This document shows positions 1-8,472 of a stretch of DNA of 64,000 bases, piece by piece. The position numbers and the translations under genes were made by a program. Origin of the DNA: an uncultured Bryobacterales bacterium (GTDB taxonomy: Bacteria > Acidobacteriota > Terriglobia > Bryobacterales > UBA6623); assembly GCA_951813065.1 (NCBI GenBank), contig CATOTH010000007.1, positions 1-64,000 of the forward strand, in the 5' to 3' direction. How positions within the stretch are numbered: position 1 is the first letter of the stretch; every line of letters begins with the position of its first letter. Under the pieces are notes generated by a model. The model ran no database searches. It was not told the DNA's origin and saw only the letters and a program-made list of their open reading frames with translations.

Positions 1-2
1 TT

Positions 3-302
3 CCCTGGGTCCGCGTGAAATGCTTGGCCTCGAAGGCGCTGGGCCTGAGCTTGCGCCAGCTGGCCGCGGACTGGCAGCGGATCCATGCAGTGCTGCCCGT
101 GCTGGTCGAAACGTATGTCAGCGACCAGCACAAGGGAACCTGCTACCGCGCCTCGAACTGGCACTACCTGGGACAGACCCAGGCGCGCGGGGCCTGGGGC
201 ACGGCGCCGGCGAAGACGCCCAAGGCGGTCTTTGTGTATCCGCTGCAGCGGGACTGGCAGACGGTCCTGCTCGCACCAACACGCCCTGCGCGCTCGCGCT
301 AG
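3..302 (+). CDS. DUF4338 (DruA-like) protein, C-terminal part, cut by window edge
   Basis: The reading frame is open from the first bases of the window and ends at the TAG at 300-302, so only the C-terminal ~99 residues are present. The run PWVRVKCLASK, then ETYVSDQHKGTCYRASNWHYLG and a final VYPL motif, match the C-terminal half of DUF4338. That domain occurs in DruA of Druantia defence systems and in many transposon-associated proteins. An IS66-like fragment lies convergently 34 bases away, which favours a mobile-element origin over a complete Druantia system. The family call is fairly secure; the role is not, because the gene start and left neighbours are outside the window. Confidence 0.7.
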   Translation, partial: PWVRVKCLASKALGLSLRQLAADWQRIHAVLPVLVETYVSDQHKGTCYRASNWHYLGQTQARGAWGTAPAKTPKAVFVYPLQRDWQTVLLAPTRPARSR

Positions 303-335
303 ATGCCCGCCTCCGCGGGCATCCCGAACATCGGC

Positions 336-533
336 TCAGCCGACCTCCGCCTTGAGATCTGAACGCATCCGTTGCAGGTTCGCCAGCTGCGCTTGCAGCT
401 TGGCCTGCCGTTCCCGCGCAGCCTGCATGTCGGACTGTGCGGCGTCGAGTGCGCGTTGGAGTTGCTCACAGTGAGCGCACGTGGGCCGCCCCCCGACTGG
501 CTGTCCTTGCTTGCTGGATTTCGTCCTGCCCAC
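336..533 (-). pseudogene. IS66-like transposase N-terminal fragment
   Basis: A 65-residue minus-strand frame starting at a GTG encodes a short basic N-terminus, a CxxC pair (CAHC) and then a heptad-like coiled coil rich in Gln, Leu and Ala. This resembles the leucine-zipper start of IS66-family transposases. The frame stops at 336, where the DUF4338 gene arrives from the other strand, and no catalytic domain follows, so it is at best a relic. A small coiled-coil protein of other origin is possible. Confidence 0.35.
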
Positions 534-747
534 AACGACCGAGCTGACCGCCCGGTCCTACGATGGCAAGGTTGCCGAGGCCAAGTCAAGGTCAAGTGCT
601 CCGCCGATATTCTGCTTGCCCATCGAGCCTTGCCCGACGCCATCCACCCGCTCTACCGACGCCGACCGTGTGCTCCTCCGGCTGCCCCGGAACTCTTTTG
701 CCTCAGCGTTGAACTCGCCGACGAAATCCGGTGCGCATGTCTCTGTG

Positions 748-1125
748 CTACTCCCGTGGTTCTGCGGCAGAGCCTAACTGTAGCGCCCCGAAACCTGAAT
801 GCTTACGATTCAGGTGGATGAGTAGCAACGTAAGCGAAGTAAGACGCTGCTGCCCGTCAATCAGGAATCGGGTGCCCCCGACCAGACTAGTGACGATTGG
901 ACCAAGAAAATCGGGGCGGTAGGACGCAACCTGCTCGCGCTCATCCGCTTTGTTGAAGTCTGTGAGAAAGCTGGTAGCGAGATCGTCAATCAGTTCCCTT
1001 ACGTTGGCTTCGGACCAAGTGAATTCGCGCTGGTAGTAGTCGAGGCCATACTTTTGACCGGTGAACAACTGGCGCACCGTCTGGGCGGTGCCGGTTATCG
1101 ACTTGACATCCGTTACGTTAGTCAT
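748..1125 (-). pseudogene. DUF262 (GmrS-like) N-terminal fragment
   Basis: From the ATG at 1125 the product carries the signatures of the DUF262 domain: a TAQTVRQLFTGQKYGLDYYQREFTW stretch (residues ~12-36, only key residues QREFTW matter), ELIDDL, DFLGPIV and the nucleotide-binding motif IDGQQRLTSLTLL at about residues 88-100. DUF262 is the GmrS-type half of modification-dependent type IV restriction enzymes and of related defence proteins. Full members run to 500-700 residues; this one diverges after residue ~108 and stops at 748. No HNH-containing DUF1524 half is present, so the gene is truncated and probably non-functional. Confidence 0.7.
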
Positions 1126-1272
1126 TCGTCAGTGTGCCTCTTCTTCCGGGTTTAACGTCATTCAGTCTGAGGATCGCCCGGCCTCGTAACGCTCTGGCGT
1201 GTACTCCAATCTCTCGATCTCCATTTAGTCCTCCGTGAAGACAGAAACCAGCACTACCACGTTAAGGAAGCA
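1126..1272. other. Short intergenic stretch, nothing recognised
   Basis: This lies between the start of the DUF262 fragment and the end of the RiPP transcription unit. No convincing ORF, tRNA or strong hairpin is visible. It may hold the promoter of the truncated DUF262 gene. Confidence 0.4.
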
Positions 1273-1527
1273 CTATATCAAGTCGGCGAAGCAGTAGTTC
1301 GCGTTCCACGCCGCCGGGGGCTCGAAGCAATCGCGGATGAAACTGGCAAGATTCTCTGGTTCGGCTTCTCGGCCGACCGCTTCACGTGGGAGGGTCCGCG
1401 CCTGTTCTTCCATTGAACGACCGTTGGCGGCGGTGTGAACCCAATGTCTCCACGCCCGCACGCAAGAAGCGGATAGCGCTGGTACGGCGTTGATTCCGAC
1501 CTCCAAATTAGCAGCCTCCATCCGCAT
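1273..1527 (-). CDS. Small unrecognised protein at the end of the RiPP operon
   Basis: The 84-residue frame starts at an ATG 13 bases after the stop of the HExxH gene and runs in the same direction. Composition is protein-like, with GC-rich third positions and motifs such as RAWRHWVHTAANG and a C-terminal ASFIRDCFEPPAAW segment. There is no signal peptide, membrane helix or metal-binding cluster, and I do not recognise the family. Position suggests a last gene of the RiPP unit, but a truncated remnant is equally possible. Minus-strand frames overlapping it at 1278-1577 look like out-of-frame shadows. Confidence 0.4.
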   Translation of the reverse strand: MRMEAANLEVGINAVPALSASCVRAWRHWVHTAANGRSMEEQARTLPREAVGREAEPENLASFIRDCFEPPAAWNANYCFADLI

Positions 1528-1540
1528 CGCGCTTCGAGGT

Positions 1541-2440
1541 TCAATGCGTGCCTTGAGGATCGCTCGGGGGTGAGCATCCCAGTGCTAACAACTGGCGCAC
1601 GAACTGCCGACCCTCCTTGGTCAATCCCGAAGACCCCAGTAAGATTTCAGCTCCCTCGACTTCATCACGGACGGTGCGTACCCGAGCCTCGGCGAATTTC
1701 TGGTCTAAGCCTCTTGGCGGACTATCCACTGCAAGTTGCCACATTCTCTGCACAACCACGAACACATACAGAGCGTGGAGCACGCCTTGGACGTTCCGCT
1801 CACAGTTACGCCATGGTGAGAAGGAGGCCGCATCGGGCCGGTCTGGCTCGATGAACTGAAGCCTGCGTTCGAGCAAGGACAGTTGCAAGTGCATCGTTTC
1901 GTGGGCCAGTGCTTCCGCCACCCGCTCGACCCTTGCGTGACTCCCGTGGTCTGGTATCGAAAGGAATACGGAAAAGGGCAGGTCAGGCCTGCTGAAGCTG
2001 CAATCCACTTCAGGGGACGGTGCTTCGACCAAGTGGACGCATCGCACCAATTGTTCAACGGAAGAAGACAGTTCCGGCCAGATAGCATGAGTGAGGCACC
2101 AAGCCTGCCTCAGGATGTCGATATCTGCCGACACGGCACACTCATCGACGGTGTGCACCGAAAGACCTGCAGCATCTAGCTCGGCGACAACTCCAAACGG
2201 AAGGTTTTCAAGCAATACTAGACCGCCCGTCCCCCCAACCGGCGGATCGATCTGGCCAATGATCCTCCTTGCTGTTCTTGCGTCTCGCGCCATCATGCGC
2301 GCCGTGCCGTAGGACTCGAAGTCGAGACCGAGCGGAATCAGGAGGTCGGTGGCACCAACCTGCTGCAATTCCGCAGGTAGCGCTGGCGTCCAATGAACAG
2401 GACGCAGCAGGATCTCTTCCAAGGATTGAATCTTGGCCAT
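1541..2440 (-). CDS. HExxH-motif peptide beta-hydroxylase-like protein
   Basis: This 299-residue protein carries H180-E181-T-M-H184, the HExxH motif, in the context EALAHETMHLQLSLLERR. That context fits the 'HEXXH motif domain' proteins found in RiPP clusters with radical SAM maturases. Members of this group act as alpha-ketoglutarate/iron-dependent peptide beta-hydroxylases rather than proteases. The ATG at 2440 lies 9 bases after the stop of the 2OG oxygenase gene, as expected for a transcription unit. The C-terminus ends normally. Likely role: hydroxylation of core residues of the cyclophane peptide encoded at 4185-4475. The motif is seen directly; the reaction is inferred from family and context. 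Confidence 0.72.
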   Translation of the reverse strand: MAKIQSLEEILLRPVHWTPALPAELQQVGATDLLIPLGLDFESYGTARMMARDARTARRIIGQIDPPVGGTGGLVLLENLPFGVVAELDAAGLSVHTVDECAVSADIDILRQAWCLTHAIWPELSSSVEQLVRCVHLVEAPSPEVDCSFSRPDLPFSVFLSIPDHGSHARVERVAEALAHETMHLQLSLLERRLQFIEPDRPDAASFSPWRNCERNVQGVLHALYVFVVVQRMWQLAVDSPPRGLDQKFAEARVRTVRDEVEGAEILLGSSGLTKEGRQFVRQLLALGCSPPSDPQGTH

Positions 2441-2449
2441 AGCAGGCCT

Positions 2450-3037
2450 CTACTTGGCGACCGCATGAAACGAATACACGATGGAATATCGCTCGCCGCG
2501 AACGACTTCGCTGACCGCATGGTGCGAGCGGCGGGATATCTCGAAGATCAAGGCTTGTCTTGACACAGGCGCGAGGACCACCCGCACGTCCTCCGGCTCG
2601 CTGCCCCCGAATAGCATTAAGTGCCCACCGTCGCCAGTAGTCCAGCCGCGGTTCAGCTGCACGATCAGTCGATGTGTCTCGCCACCCTTAAGATAGTCGT
2701 CGTGGATCCGAATTCGCTGCCCCTTCGTGAGCCGATGAGCTGTAACGTCGACGGACGGTCGGAGTCGCGTGCCGAATAGTTCCGAAATCACGTCATGCAT
2801 TTCTGCAATGGTCGTATCGTCCGCCAACTGTGCGACGTCGGAGGGAAGCTCGACATGGCGCATGTCAAATTCGTGTTGAGAATAGAACGACTCCTCTGTG
2901 AGATGCCACGGAGCCGCGCGCTCGAACCATGACAAGGTCGACTGCTCGACTTTGGTGCATAAGGCACCTGATAAGACAGAAAACGGAAAAGGGTCCATCT
3001 CAAGGCGGGCATTGGACAAGTCGACTACGGGTAGCAT
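2450..3037 (-). CDS. 2OG-Fe(II) oxygenase of the RiPP cluster (YhhC-like)
   Basis: The 195-residue protein has the jelly-roll oxygenase signature: H112-x-D114 in RIRIHDDYL, a distal His in SRRSHHAV (172/173) and R183 in GERYSIVYSF, which would bind 2-oxoglutarate. Length and motif spacing fit the small prolyl-hydroxylase-like oxygenases that modify RiPP peptides next to cyclophane-forming radical SAM enzymes. Its ATG overlaps the stop codon of the radical SAM gene by one base (TGATG), so translation is coupled. Likely role: hydroxylation of the cyclised precursor. Site and order of action cannot be read from sequence. Confidence 0.78.
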   Translation of the reverse strand: MLPVVDLSNARLEMDPFPFSVLSGALCTKVEQSTLSWFERAAPWHLTEESFYSQHEFDMRHVELPSDVAQLADDTTIAEMHDVISELFGTRLRPSVDVTAHRLTKGQRIRIHDDYLKGGETHRLIVQLNRGWTTGDGGHLMLFGGSEPEDVRVVLAPVSRQALIFEISRRSHHAVSEVVRGERYSIVYSFHAVAK

Positions 3038-4188
3038 CAGGCTGGAAGGTGAGCGTTTAGGTACCGTCGAACGTGTGAAATCAGGAACAGGTGATCGGTG
3101 CAGTAGACCGAAGGGTTATCGAAGCCCCGATCGTCGCTCCAACGGTAGAGTGGCATCCCACCGCCACAAACCGAGAGTTCGGGGCAACGCAGACACTGCT
3201 GATTGGTAGGATGCTGCATCTCGACATAATCTCGAAAGGCCCCTGTCCGCACGATATCCTGAAGAGCATGCGAATGGACGGACCAAGGTTCGTCGAATCG
3301 GTCTCCGCCGTCGAATGTACTCTTGAGCGTGTCGTTCTTCGTAACAGTCCCATCGGTATCAATGATTAGGATCGAGTTTAGGTCTGGCCCCATTCCCTCC
3401 TTCGAAGCCGACCCTCCGAGCAATAGCTTCACCAAGTCGTCCAGCACGCGGATCGGAACTGGATCGGGATCACTCATGTAGACATCGAAGAGGCCTGCCA
3501 GCCATTCTCCCGCTTCGTGCGAATCGAACCCAGCCTTACCTGGCGGTAAGCGCGAGTGATTTCCGTCGGGCAGAAGAAAACTCATCCCAGGCACACCGAG
3601 CCCACGCAGGAACGAGTAGACTTCGCCGGGGTCCGTGGATGGTTCGACGACGGTCAGTGTGCCCGAAAACAGTCGCTCCGCGGCGGGGTGACGTTGCAGA
3701 CATCGGATGCCGGCGAGAGTGGCCTCGAAGGTTCCACTTTGATCGAACCGCACGCGGCGAGAATCATTGATCTCCTTCGGGCCGTCGATGCTAACGGAGA
3801 CCGTGGTCTCAGTCTCCTCAAGAAGGTTGAGCAGCGGGGTAGTGAGCAGCGTCCCATTCGTCTGCACCGACAGAGTACATTCTGGCGGGAGGCTGGTGCG
3901 GAGCCCATTCAGTAGCCGTGCTAGCAGCGCTTCTCCCAGCAGAAGCGGCTCGCCTCCGTGGAGCACGATCGCGAAATCGCGGTCTTGCGTCCGTCGTAGT
4001 TCACCGAGACGACCGACTATCGCGTCGATCGTCGACTGCGACATAGCCGACGGCTGACGCTGCCACCCCTGATCCCCGAGTTGGTACACGTAGCAATAGC
4101 TACATGCGATGTTGCACCGGCTGGCGACTTTCAGGAGGACTGTATCAACAGGGACGGACATGTCGCTGCGACACGGCGGTCTGTTCAC
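3037..4188 (-). CDS. Radical SAM/SPASM cyclophane-forming peptide maturase (YhhB-like)
   Basis: The N-terminus holds the radical SAM cluster motif CNIACSYC (CxxxCxxC, about residues 28-35), followed by LHGGEPLL (GGE motif) and the VSIDGP strand of the TIM barrel. The C-terminal SPASM region has CLRCPELSVCGGG and a late Cys in NPSVYC for auxiliary Fe-S clusters. At ~383 residues it is typical of the maturases that join an aromatic ring carbon to the beta carbon of a residue two positions on (triceptides). The GTG at 4188 overlaps the precursor stop (GTGA); an ATG at 4161 is a possible alternative start. It forms one unit with the precursor and both hydroxylases. Confidence 0.85.
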   Translation of the reverse strand: MNRPPCRSDMSVPVDTVLLKVASRCNIACSYCYVYQLGDQGWQRQPSAMSQSTIDAIVGRLGELRRTQDRDFAIVLHGGEPLLLGEALLARLLNGLRTSLPPECTLSVQTNGTLLTTPLLNLLEETETTVSVSIDGPKEINDSRRVRFDQSGTFEATLAGIRCLQRHPAAERLFSGTLTVVEPSTDPGEVYSFLRGLGVPGMSFLLPDGNHSRLPPGKAGFDSHEAGEWLAGLFDVYMSDPDPVPIRVLDDLVKLLLGGSASKEGMGPDLNSILIIDTDGTVTKNDTLKSTFDGGDRFDEPWSVHSHALQDIVRTGAFRDYVEMQHPTNQQCLRCPELSVCGGGMPLYRWSDDRGFDNPSVYCTDHLFLISHVRRYLNAHLPA

Positions 4189-4475
4189 CTGTTGTGCCTG
4201 TTATGCACGCGGTCGTACGTCATGGCGGCGGATGACTCGGCAGTCGTCTCCATACGGACCTCTTCTACGAGTCGGCGGAGCGCTGGACTCAACTCGGTGC
4301 CCGCGGGTACATCTAGGCGATTGCCCAAGACGGCATTCTCCAAAGTCTGTGAGGTGGTCAACGATTCCTGATTCTTCACGGCCTTGCTCCATACTTCTGG
4401 TGTCATACGCACACCAGCGTCTATCTTACCACTGATCGATCTACGATAAATCATCGTTCCAACTAACTCATTCAA
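4185..4475 (-). CDS. RiPP precursor peptide with Tyr/His/His cyclophane-type core
   Basis: This short gene sits directly upstream of and overlaps the radical SAM maturase. The product has a ~75-residue leader with a predicted helical region (ALRRLVEEV) and ends in MTYDRVHNRHNR. That C-terminus contains three consecutive aromatic-x-Arg triplets: YDR, HNR and HNR. Cyclophane-forming enzymes act on aromatic-x-x triplets, so Tyr, His and His are the predicted ring donors, and the arrangement recalls the YhhA family. The longest frame begins at TTG 4475, but a promoter-like pair at 4474-4502 would place transcription start near 4467. The ATG at 4454, or one at 4406, is therefore the more likely start. 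Confidence 0.8.
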   Translation of the reverse strand: MNELVGTMIYRRSISGKIDAGVRMTPEVWSKAVKNQESLTTSQTLENAVLGNRLDVPAGTELSPALRRLVEEVRMETTAESSAAMTYDRVHNRHNR

Positions 4476-4502
4476 AACAAAGAATCTCTACCTCATTGCC
4501 AA
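4474..4502 (-). promoter_or_regulatory. Possible promoter of the RiPP operon
   Basis: On the minus strand TTGGCA (4502-4497) is followed after 17 bases by TGTTTT (4479-4474). The stretch lies in a markedly AT-rich gap between the Septu-like genes and the precursor. The -35 match is good and the -10 match is weak. The implied start of transcription near 4467 fits translation from the ATG at 4454. Confidence 0.35.
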
Positions 4503-4777
4503 TAGGTAAATCATTTAGAATCAATAGTTTCTATTTTCTATCTTCCGGATCTTCATCTCCAGCGCCCTTCCAAGACGAGGTTGCGGTTTGGCCTGAGGGA
4601 GCGGGCACGCTCGGTCAGGCACTCAGTGACGAAGCTCACGCGGCCGGTCTTGCCCGTGTGCCGCATGCTCCGAGCCGCCCCTCGCTGCAGTGACCCAGCG
4701 TCCGCGCCACGTTCCAGGTCCATGTCTAACACCTTGTAACCTCGTCAATCCTCGATGGCCGGCCCTGCCATCGCTCG

Positions 4778-5545
4778 TTACGGACCACTCGAACACTTGC
4801 CACTGGCCAGATAATCGCGGACCATAGCGCTGTAACGTGCGTTGGGTTGCACGAATGACGCTATCTGGTGCTTCGCTTGGCCGCGCAGAGCACAACTAAG
4901 GCTTGATTCGCGCGCGATCACGCAGAGAGTCGCCAATTCGTTGAGCCGACACTGCCGCTCCTCCTGCAATTCTAGCCGGTTCAATCCAAGCACGGTGACA
5001 GACACTCGCCCGCGTTCCGTTCTCGGCTCACAGGCAGAGCCTTCGAAAGCGAGGTGCTTGCTCAAATCTGCCTCGGTGTAGGGATTTAGGAGCAACGGCG
5101 ACTCCCGGTCAAGGGAATCTAGATGATTTCGAACTCGCTTGCTTGGCTTTTCAAGTGGGAAGTAGTCGGACTTCATGCGGTTGCACTTTTCGCAGGAAAT
5201 CACAAGATTGTCCCAGTCGTATGCTAGCCAATAGTAGCCTGGATACAGTCTCCTGCTTCCCTTACCCTGACGAACGGCACCGTGCGGGCGGAAGTGGTCG
5301 ATCCGACTCGCAGAAGTCGCCAAATGCCTCGATTCACAATAGCAGCACTTATTATGCTGGAACTTCTTGAGAGCCTTCCTGACTTGCGAGGATCCATAGA
5401 TGTTCGTGTGGACATCGAACTTCAGCTTGCCAGAATCATATGCAGCCCGATTCCTAACGTAAGCCTCGCAGTTCTTTAGAGTCACCGTGGCCCCCCGGCG
5501 AAGAAGTACAGGAGGAGCGTCATTAGGCTTGTCTAGATGAATCAT
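4778..5545 (-). CDS. ptuB: HNH endonuclease, PtuB-like (Septu defence)
   Basis: The 255-residue protein shows the PtuB-type HNH layout: a zinc motif CCYCE (67-71), IDHFRP (82-87) with H84 as the expected catalytic His, WDNLVISC and EKCNRMKSDYFP (111-130) supplying the Asn and the second Cys pair. This matches HNH proteins of Septu and of retron-associated effector pairs. Its ATG overlaps the stop of the upstream ATPase gene by 4 bases, the usual ptuA-ptuB order. Expected role: nuclease effector that degrades nucleic acid when the ATPase senses phage. The C-terminal ~80 residues match nothing I recognise. Confidence 0.72.
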   Translation of the reverse strand: MIHLDKPNDAPPVLLRRGATVTLKNCEAYVRNRAAYDSGKLKFDVHTNIYGSSQVRKALKKFQHNKCCYCESRHLATSASRIDHFRPHGAVRQGKGSRRLYPGYYWLAYDWDNLVISCEKCNRMKSDYFPLEKPSKRVRNHLDSLDRESPLLLNPYTEADLSKHLAFEGSACEPRTERGRVSVTVLGLNRLELQEERQCRLNELATLCVIARESSLSCALRGQAKHQIASFVQPNARYSAMVRDYLASGKCSSGP

Positions 5546-6891
5546 CTGTGCTCTTCCCGTTGAGCCTGCAATTCCGCCGCTGCCTGTCGAATAATCTTCA
5601 TTGCTGCTTCGTCCTCGGGCCGTTCGGCAGTAGGCAGGGCTGACAATTCTTGGGCAATTTTCCTAAGGCGGGCCCTTTCTTGGCGGGTCATCTGATCCTT
5701 CTCGAGCAGACTCTCCCTTTCCATCATCAGAGCTTCGACTCGTAACGATCTCGCTGTCTCTAGCTCGAAAAGATTGACCAGAATTTGGTCGAAGCGCCAC
5801 TCCTCAAAAACGCCCGGCTCGTTATCGATGACAACGTGATCGCCTAGCGCACTCTCTTTCAGGACGGCTACGTTAACTTCACTCATCGAGGTGATCAACA
5901 GCGGACTGTGAGTAGTCGCAATGAACTGAACGTTCGTGAACGTATCGGAGAACTGCTTCATGATCTTGCGTTGCCAGAGCGGATGAAGATGCAGGTCGAT
6001 CTCATCGATTAACACCACACCTGGCTCCGCAAGCGGTTCCGTGCTCTCCGGATAGTGTTGGATTAGCCTCGAGGCCAGATCAATGATCCACGCAGTGACG
6101 GTTCGGTGACCTAGGCTAAGGCCATCCAGTGGCACATTCCCGTACCGGGTTCGAAATCGGAGCCCATCGCTGCTTTTCTTCGGGTCCAAGATATCGATTT
6201 CGCCGACCTCCCCGATGAAAGGCAGGATACTGGCTAGAGCTTGCTTCATGCTATCCAAAAGGGCCTTCGAATCCGCGTTGCCCTTGAGGGCCGAGTAGTC
6301 GAGTTTCGATAACACATCGAAAGCATCAACAAGTTCCGTGTTGTCCTCACGAAGCAGGTCACCCGGTGGAGATTTTGACAGCTCGTCAGCATTCTGCTTC
6401 CCCATATGCCGATTTGCCGCATAAGTGATGATGAACGGTTCTACCGTCGACTCGGGATGGTTCCCAGTTAGATTCAGGCTCTTGAGTGTGTTGTTACTTG
6501 CGGACAGTGTGATTCCGGTTTCTACATGCACCGCAGACCGAAGGCTTGACGTTAGATTAGGAATCTCGACCATTTTCGCCCGCAGTGAAGTCCTACGGGC
6601 ACCGTCACGGAGCAACATGGTCATGTCATCATCGTCCCGATCATTCAGCCATGGTTGGATACCTTCCTGCATATCCGTACCTGACGGGTAGGACGGAGTC
6701 GGACGCATCCACGACAGACACTGCAAGAGTGTCGTCTTGCCAACTCCGTTGTCGCCTACGAGCAGGGTCCAGCGGGCTGGTTGGCCTCTTGAGTCGACAA
6801 GGTTCAGGACTTGCTCTTCTGCGAAGCAACGGACGTTCTCAATCTCAAGACTGAGAAAGTAGATCGATTTCTGAGAGCGCTTGACTGGCAT
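5542..6891 (-). CDS. ptuA: AAA/ABC-type ATPase, PtuA-like (Septu defence)
   Basis: This 449-residue ATPase of the SMC/OLD-like group has a Walker A motif GDNGVGKTT (46-54), an ABC signature-like LSLGHRT (258-264), Walker B VVLIDEIDLHLHP (~292-304) and the H-loop TTHSP (326-330). The order and the N-terminal 'IENVRCF' strand are typical of PtuA and other overcoming-lysogenisation-type sensors. It starts at an ATG at 6891 and overlaps the HNH gene by 4 bases, giving a two-gene minus-strand unit. Expected role: nucleotide-binding sensor that assembles with PtuB. Related ATPases also occur in retron and Gabija-like systems, but the HNH partner favours Septu. Confidence 0.72.
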   Translation of the reverse strand: MPVKRSQKSIYFLSLEIENVRCFAEEQVLNLVDSRGQPARWTLLVGDNGVGKTTLLQCLSWMRPTPSYPSGTDMQEGIQPWLNDRDDDDMTMLLRDGARRTSLRAKMVEIPNLTSSLRSAVHVETGITLSASNNTLKSLNLTGNHPESTVEPFIITYAANRHMGKQNADELSKSPPGDLLREDNTELVDAFDVLSKLDYSALKGNADSKALLDSMKQALASILPFIGEVGEIDILDPKKSSDGLRFRTRYGNVPLDGLSLGHRTVTAWIIDLASRLIQHYPESTEPLAEPGVVLIDEIDLHLHPLWQRKIMKQFSDTFTNVQFIATTHSPLLITSMSEVNVAVLKESALGDHVVIDNEPGVFEEWRFDQILVNLFELETARSLRVEALMMERESLLEKDQMTRQERARLRKIAQELSALPTAERPEDEAAMKIIRQAAAELQAQREEHR

Positions 6892-8472
6892 TCGAATCTC
6901 TCGATAGTCAATGAACTGTCCGCCGAGGACGGTTCATGTCGCTGGGCACGCAGCACTGCAAGCAGCCCCGTGCGGCACATGCCGCTCCGAGAGTGATCAA
7001 GATCCTACGAAACTTGCCCATTCCGAATTGTTGTACCACTTTCGGAGTTGTGACCTAGGCGGTTTCGGGCTAGAGCAGGCCAGTTGGGGACGGGCACCTA
7101 TCATTCGCGTGAGGGAGTAGATGTTCTCCGACCACTCTTGCGTCTAGCTTTCGTTACAGGTCCGTGCCGCAGTCTGCTGACGGGTGGTCCGTACGGTGCT
7201 TGCGCGGCTTCCCGCCCAGCTCCTCGAACTTCTCGGCACTCGCCAGCGCCAATGCTCCCAGTTCGAGTATGGAAGCACACGACGAAACCGCAGATGCTGG
7301 TACAGCTCGCCGCGCATCGTCAGGTGCAGCTGGCGAATGTCTTCTTCAGGGCAAGGCCAATTGATACGCACTGCGAGCCCATTGCCAGCGCTGAGCAGCT
7401 TAGGGCGTGGCAGGCCCCCATGTCGATCGGCAGGCCGTGATGTAATATTCTGCTGATCACCCTTCTTCTTGAGCCACGCTTCGAACCGCGATATCGGTTT
7501 CCCCTGAGACTGCACGACCCGCTCATCCTAGTGGACTGCGAGTTGCAGGCAACCAGCCGGGCCGTATGCCGAAACCGTGGTACGCCTCTGCCCGGCTGAT
7601 GACGAGATGGGCAGAAAGAGACACGAACCCCGCCGCCAGCGGCAGGCCCCCACTCGGTCCACGCCGACATCGCGTTCGCGGCTGGTAAGATTCCCTTCGC
7701 GAGCGGGGCCAGGAGCCGCTGGGCCCGGAACAGCAGCTGCGCGCCGCGGTTGCGCAACTCGATCATGTCGAGGATCGGCACGGTTCCCATTGGCAGCCGC
7801 GGTGGGTGCTGGGCCTGAAGGTGCCAAGCGAAGGATCCCGCCATGGCCGCCACCGCCGTCCGCGCGGTCATCGCGCCCTCTCCCGCGCAGCGGGGACTGT
7901 GGTTCCGTCGGCGCACGAGAAAGCTGCTGCTCGTGCGGCGAAAATTGCCAAACGCACGGCTCGCGGGGTGGTGTCGAGGCACGGTTTGCGGCCTGTGCGC
8001 ACGAGCCGCACGTGCGGCAAGGCTCTGTCCGCAAAACAGTTAGCAATCCGGGCGGGACGGCCGGGGCCGCAGAGGCGCACGGCCGGCAGGGCGGGAGCGA
8101 CCTCTCCGAAAACGGCCCTCGCTTGTACAGCGGGGCCTTTCGGAGAGGTCGCTCCCGAGACTTATCCTTGCAGGAAGGCCGTGCGGCCACAGGGCCTCGA
8201 AGGCGTTAGCCGAAGGCTTCCGGAGCGTCTTGCGGAGCTGACCGGGTGCGCGAACTTGTCTCGGTCGAGGCTCACCTCGTCACGCGGTTCGGTGTCGCGG
8301 CACGAGAGTTGGGGCCGGGACCACGCGAGCGCATTTGCCCAGTTTGAGCATCAAGGCAATCCTTTCAGGCGACAACAGCTTGCCGTCCGCACCTACGGCA
8401 CGACCCCTGTGAAAACTGCTCCGACCGGATTCCTGGTAGAACCGGCCCATTGTGGCCTCGACGGTCGCGGTC
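6892..8472. other. Low-coding stretch of the island, mostly unrecognised
   Basis: Several overlapping frames exist on both strands, but none shows a recognisable domain or consistent coding signal. On the minus strand, pieces such as EAWLKKKGDQQNIT (ending 7515) and ALASAEKFEELGGKPRKH in another frame near 7220 look like one protein broken by frameshift. A second coherent piece lies at about 7600-7880. The GC content rises towards 70% from 7600 onwards. The best-defined structure is the inverted repeat at 8092-8157. I read this as decayed island cargo. Confidence 0.4.
8092..8157. repeat. 20-bp perfect inverted repeat, long hairpin
   Basis: Bases 8092-8111 are the exact reverse complement of 8138-8157. 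The 26 bases between contain a second, nearly complementary pair (GGCCC...CGCT against AGCG...GGGCC), so the whole stretch can fold into one ~66-nt hairpin. No T-run follows on either side. It could be a terminator core, a miniature mobile element or a processing or recombination site of the island. Confidence 0.75.

Noticed and set aside
3..302. Complete Druantia system
   Set aside because: Only the C-terminal part of a DUF4338 protein is in the window, and no DruE-like helicase or other Druantia gene is present.
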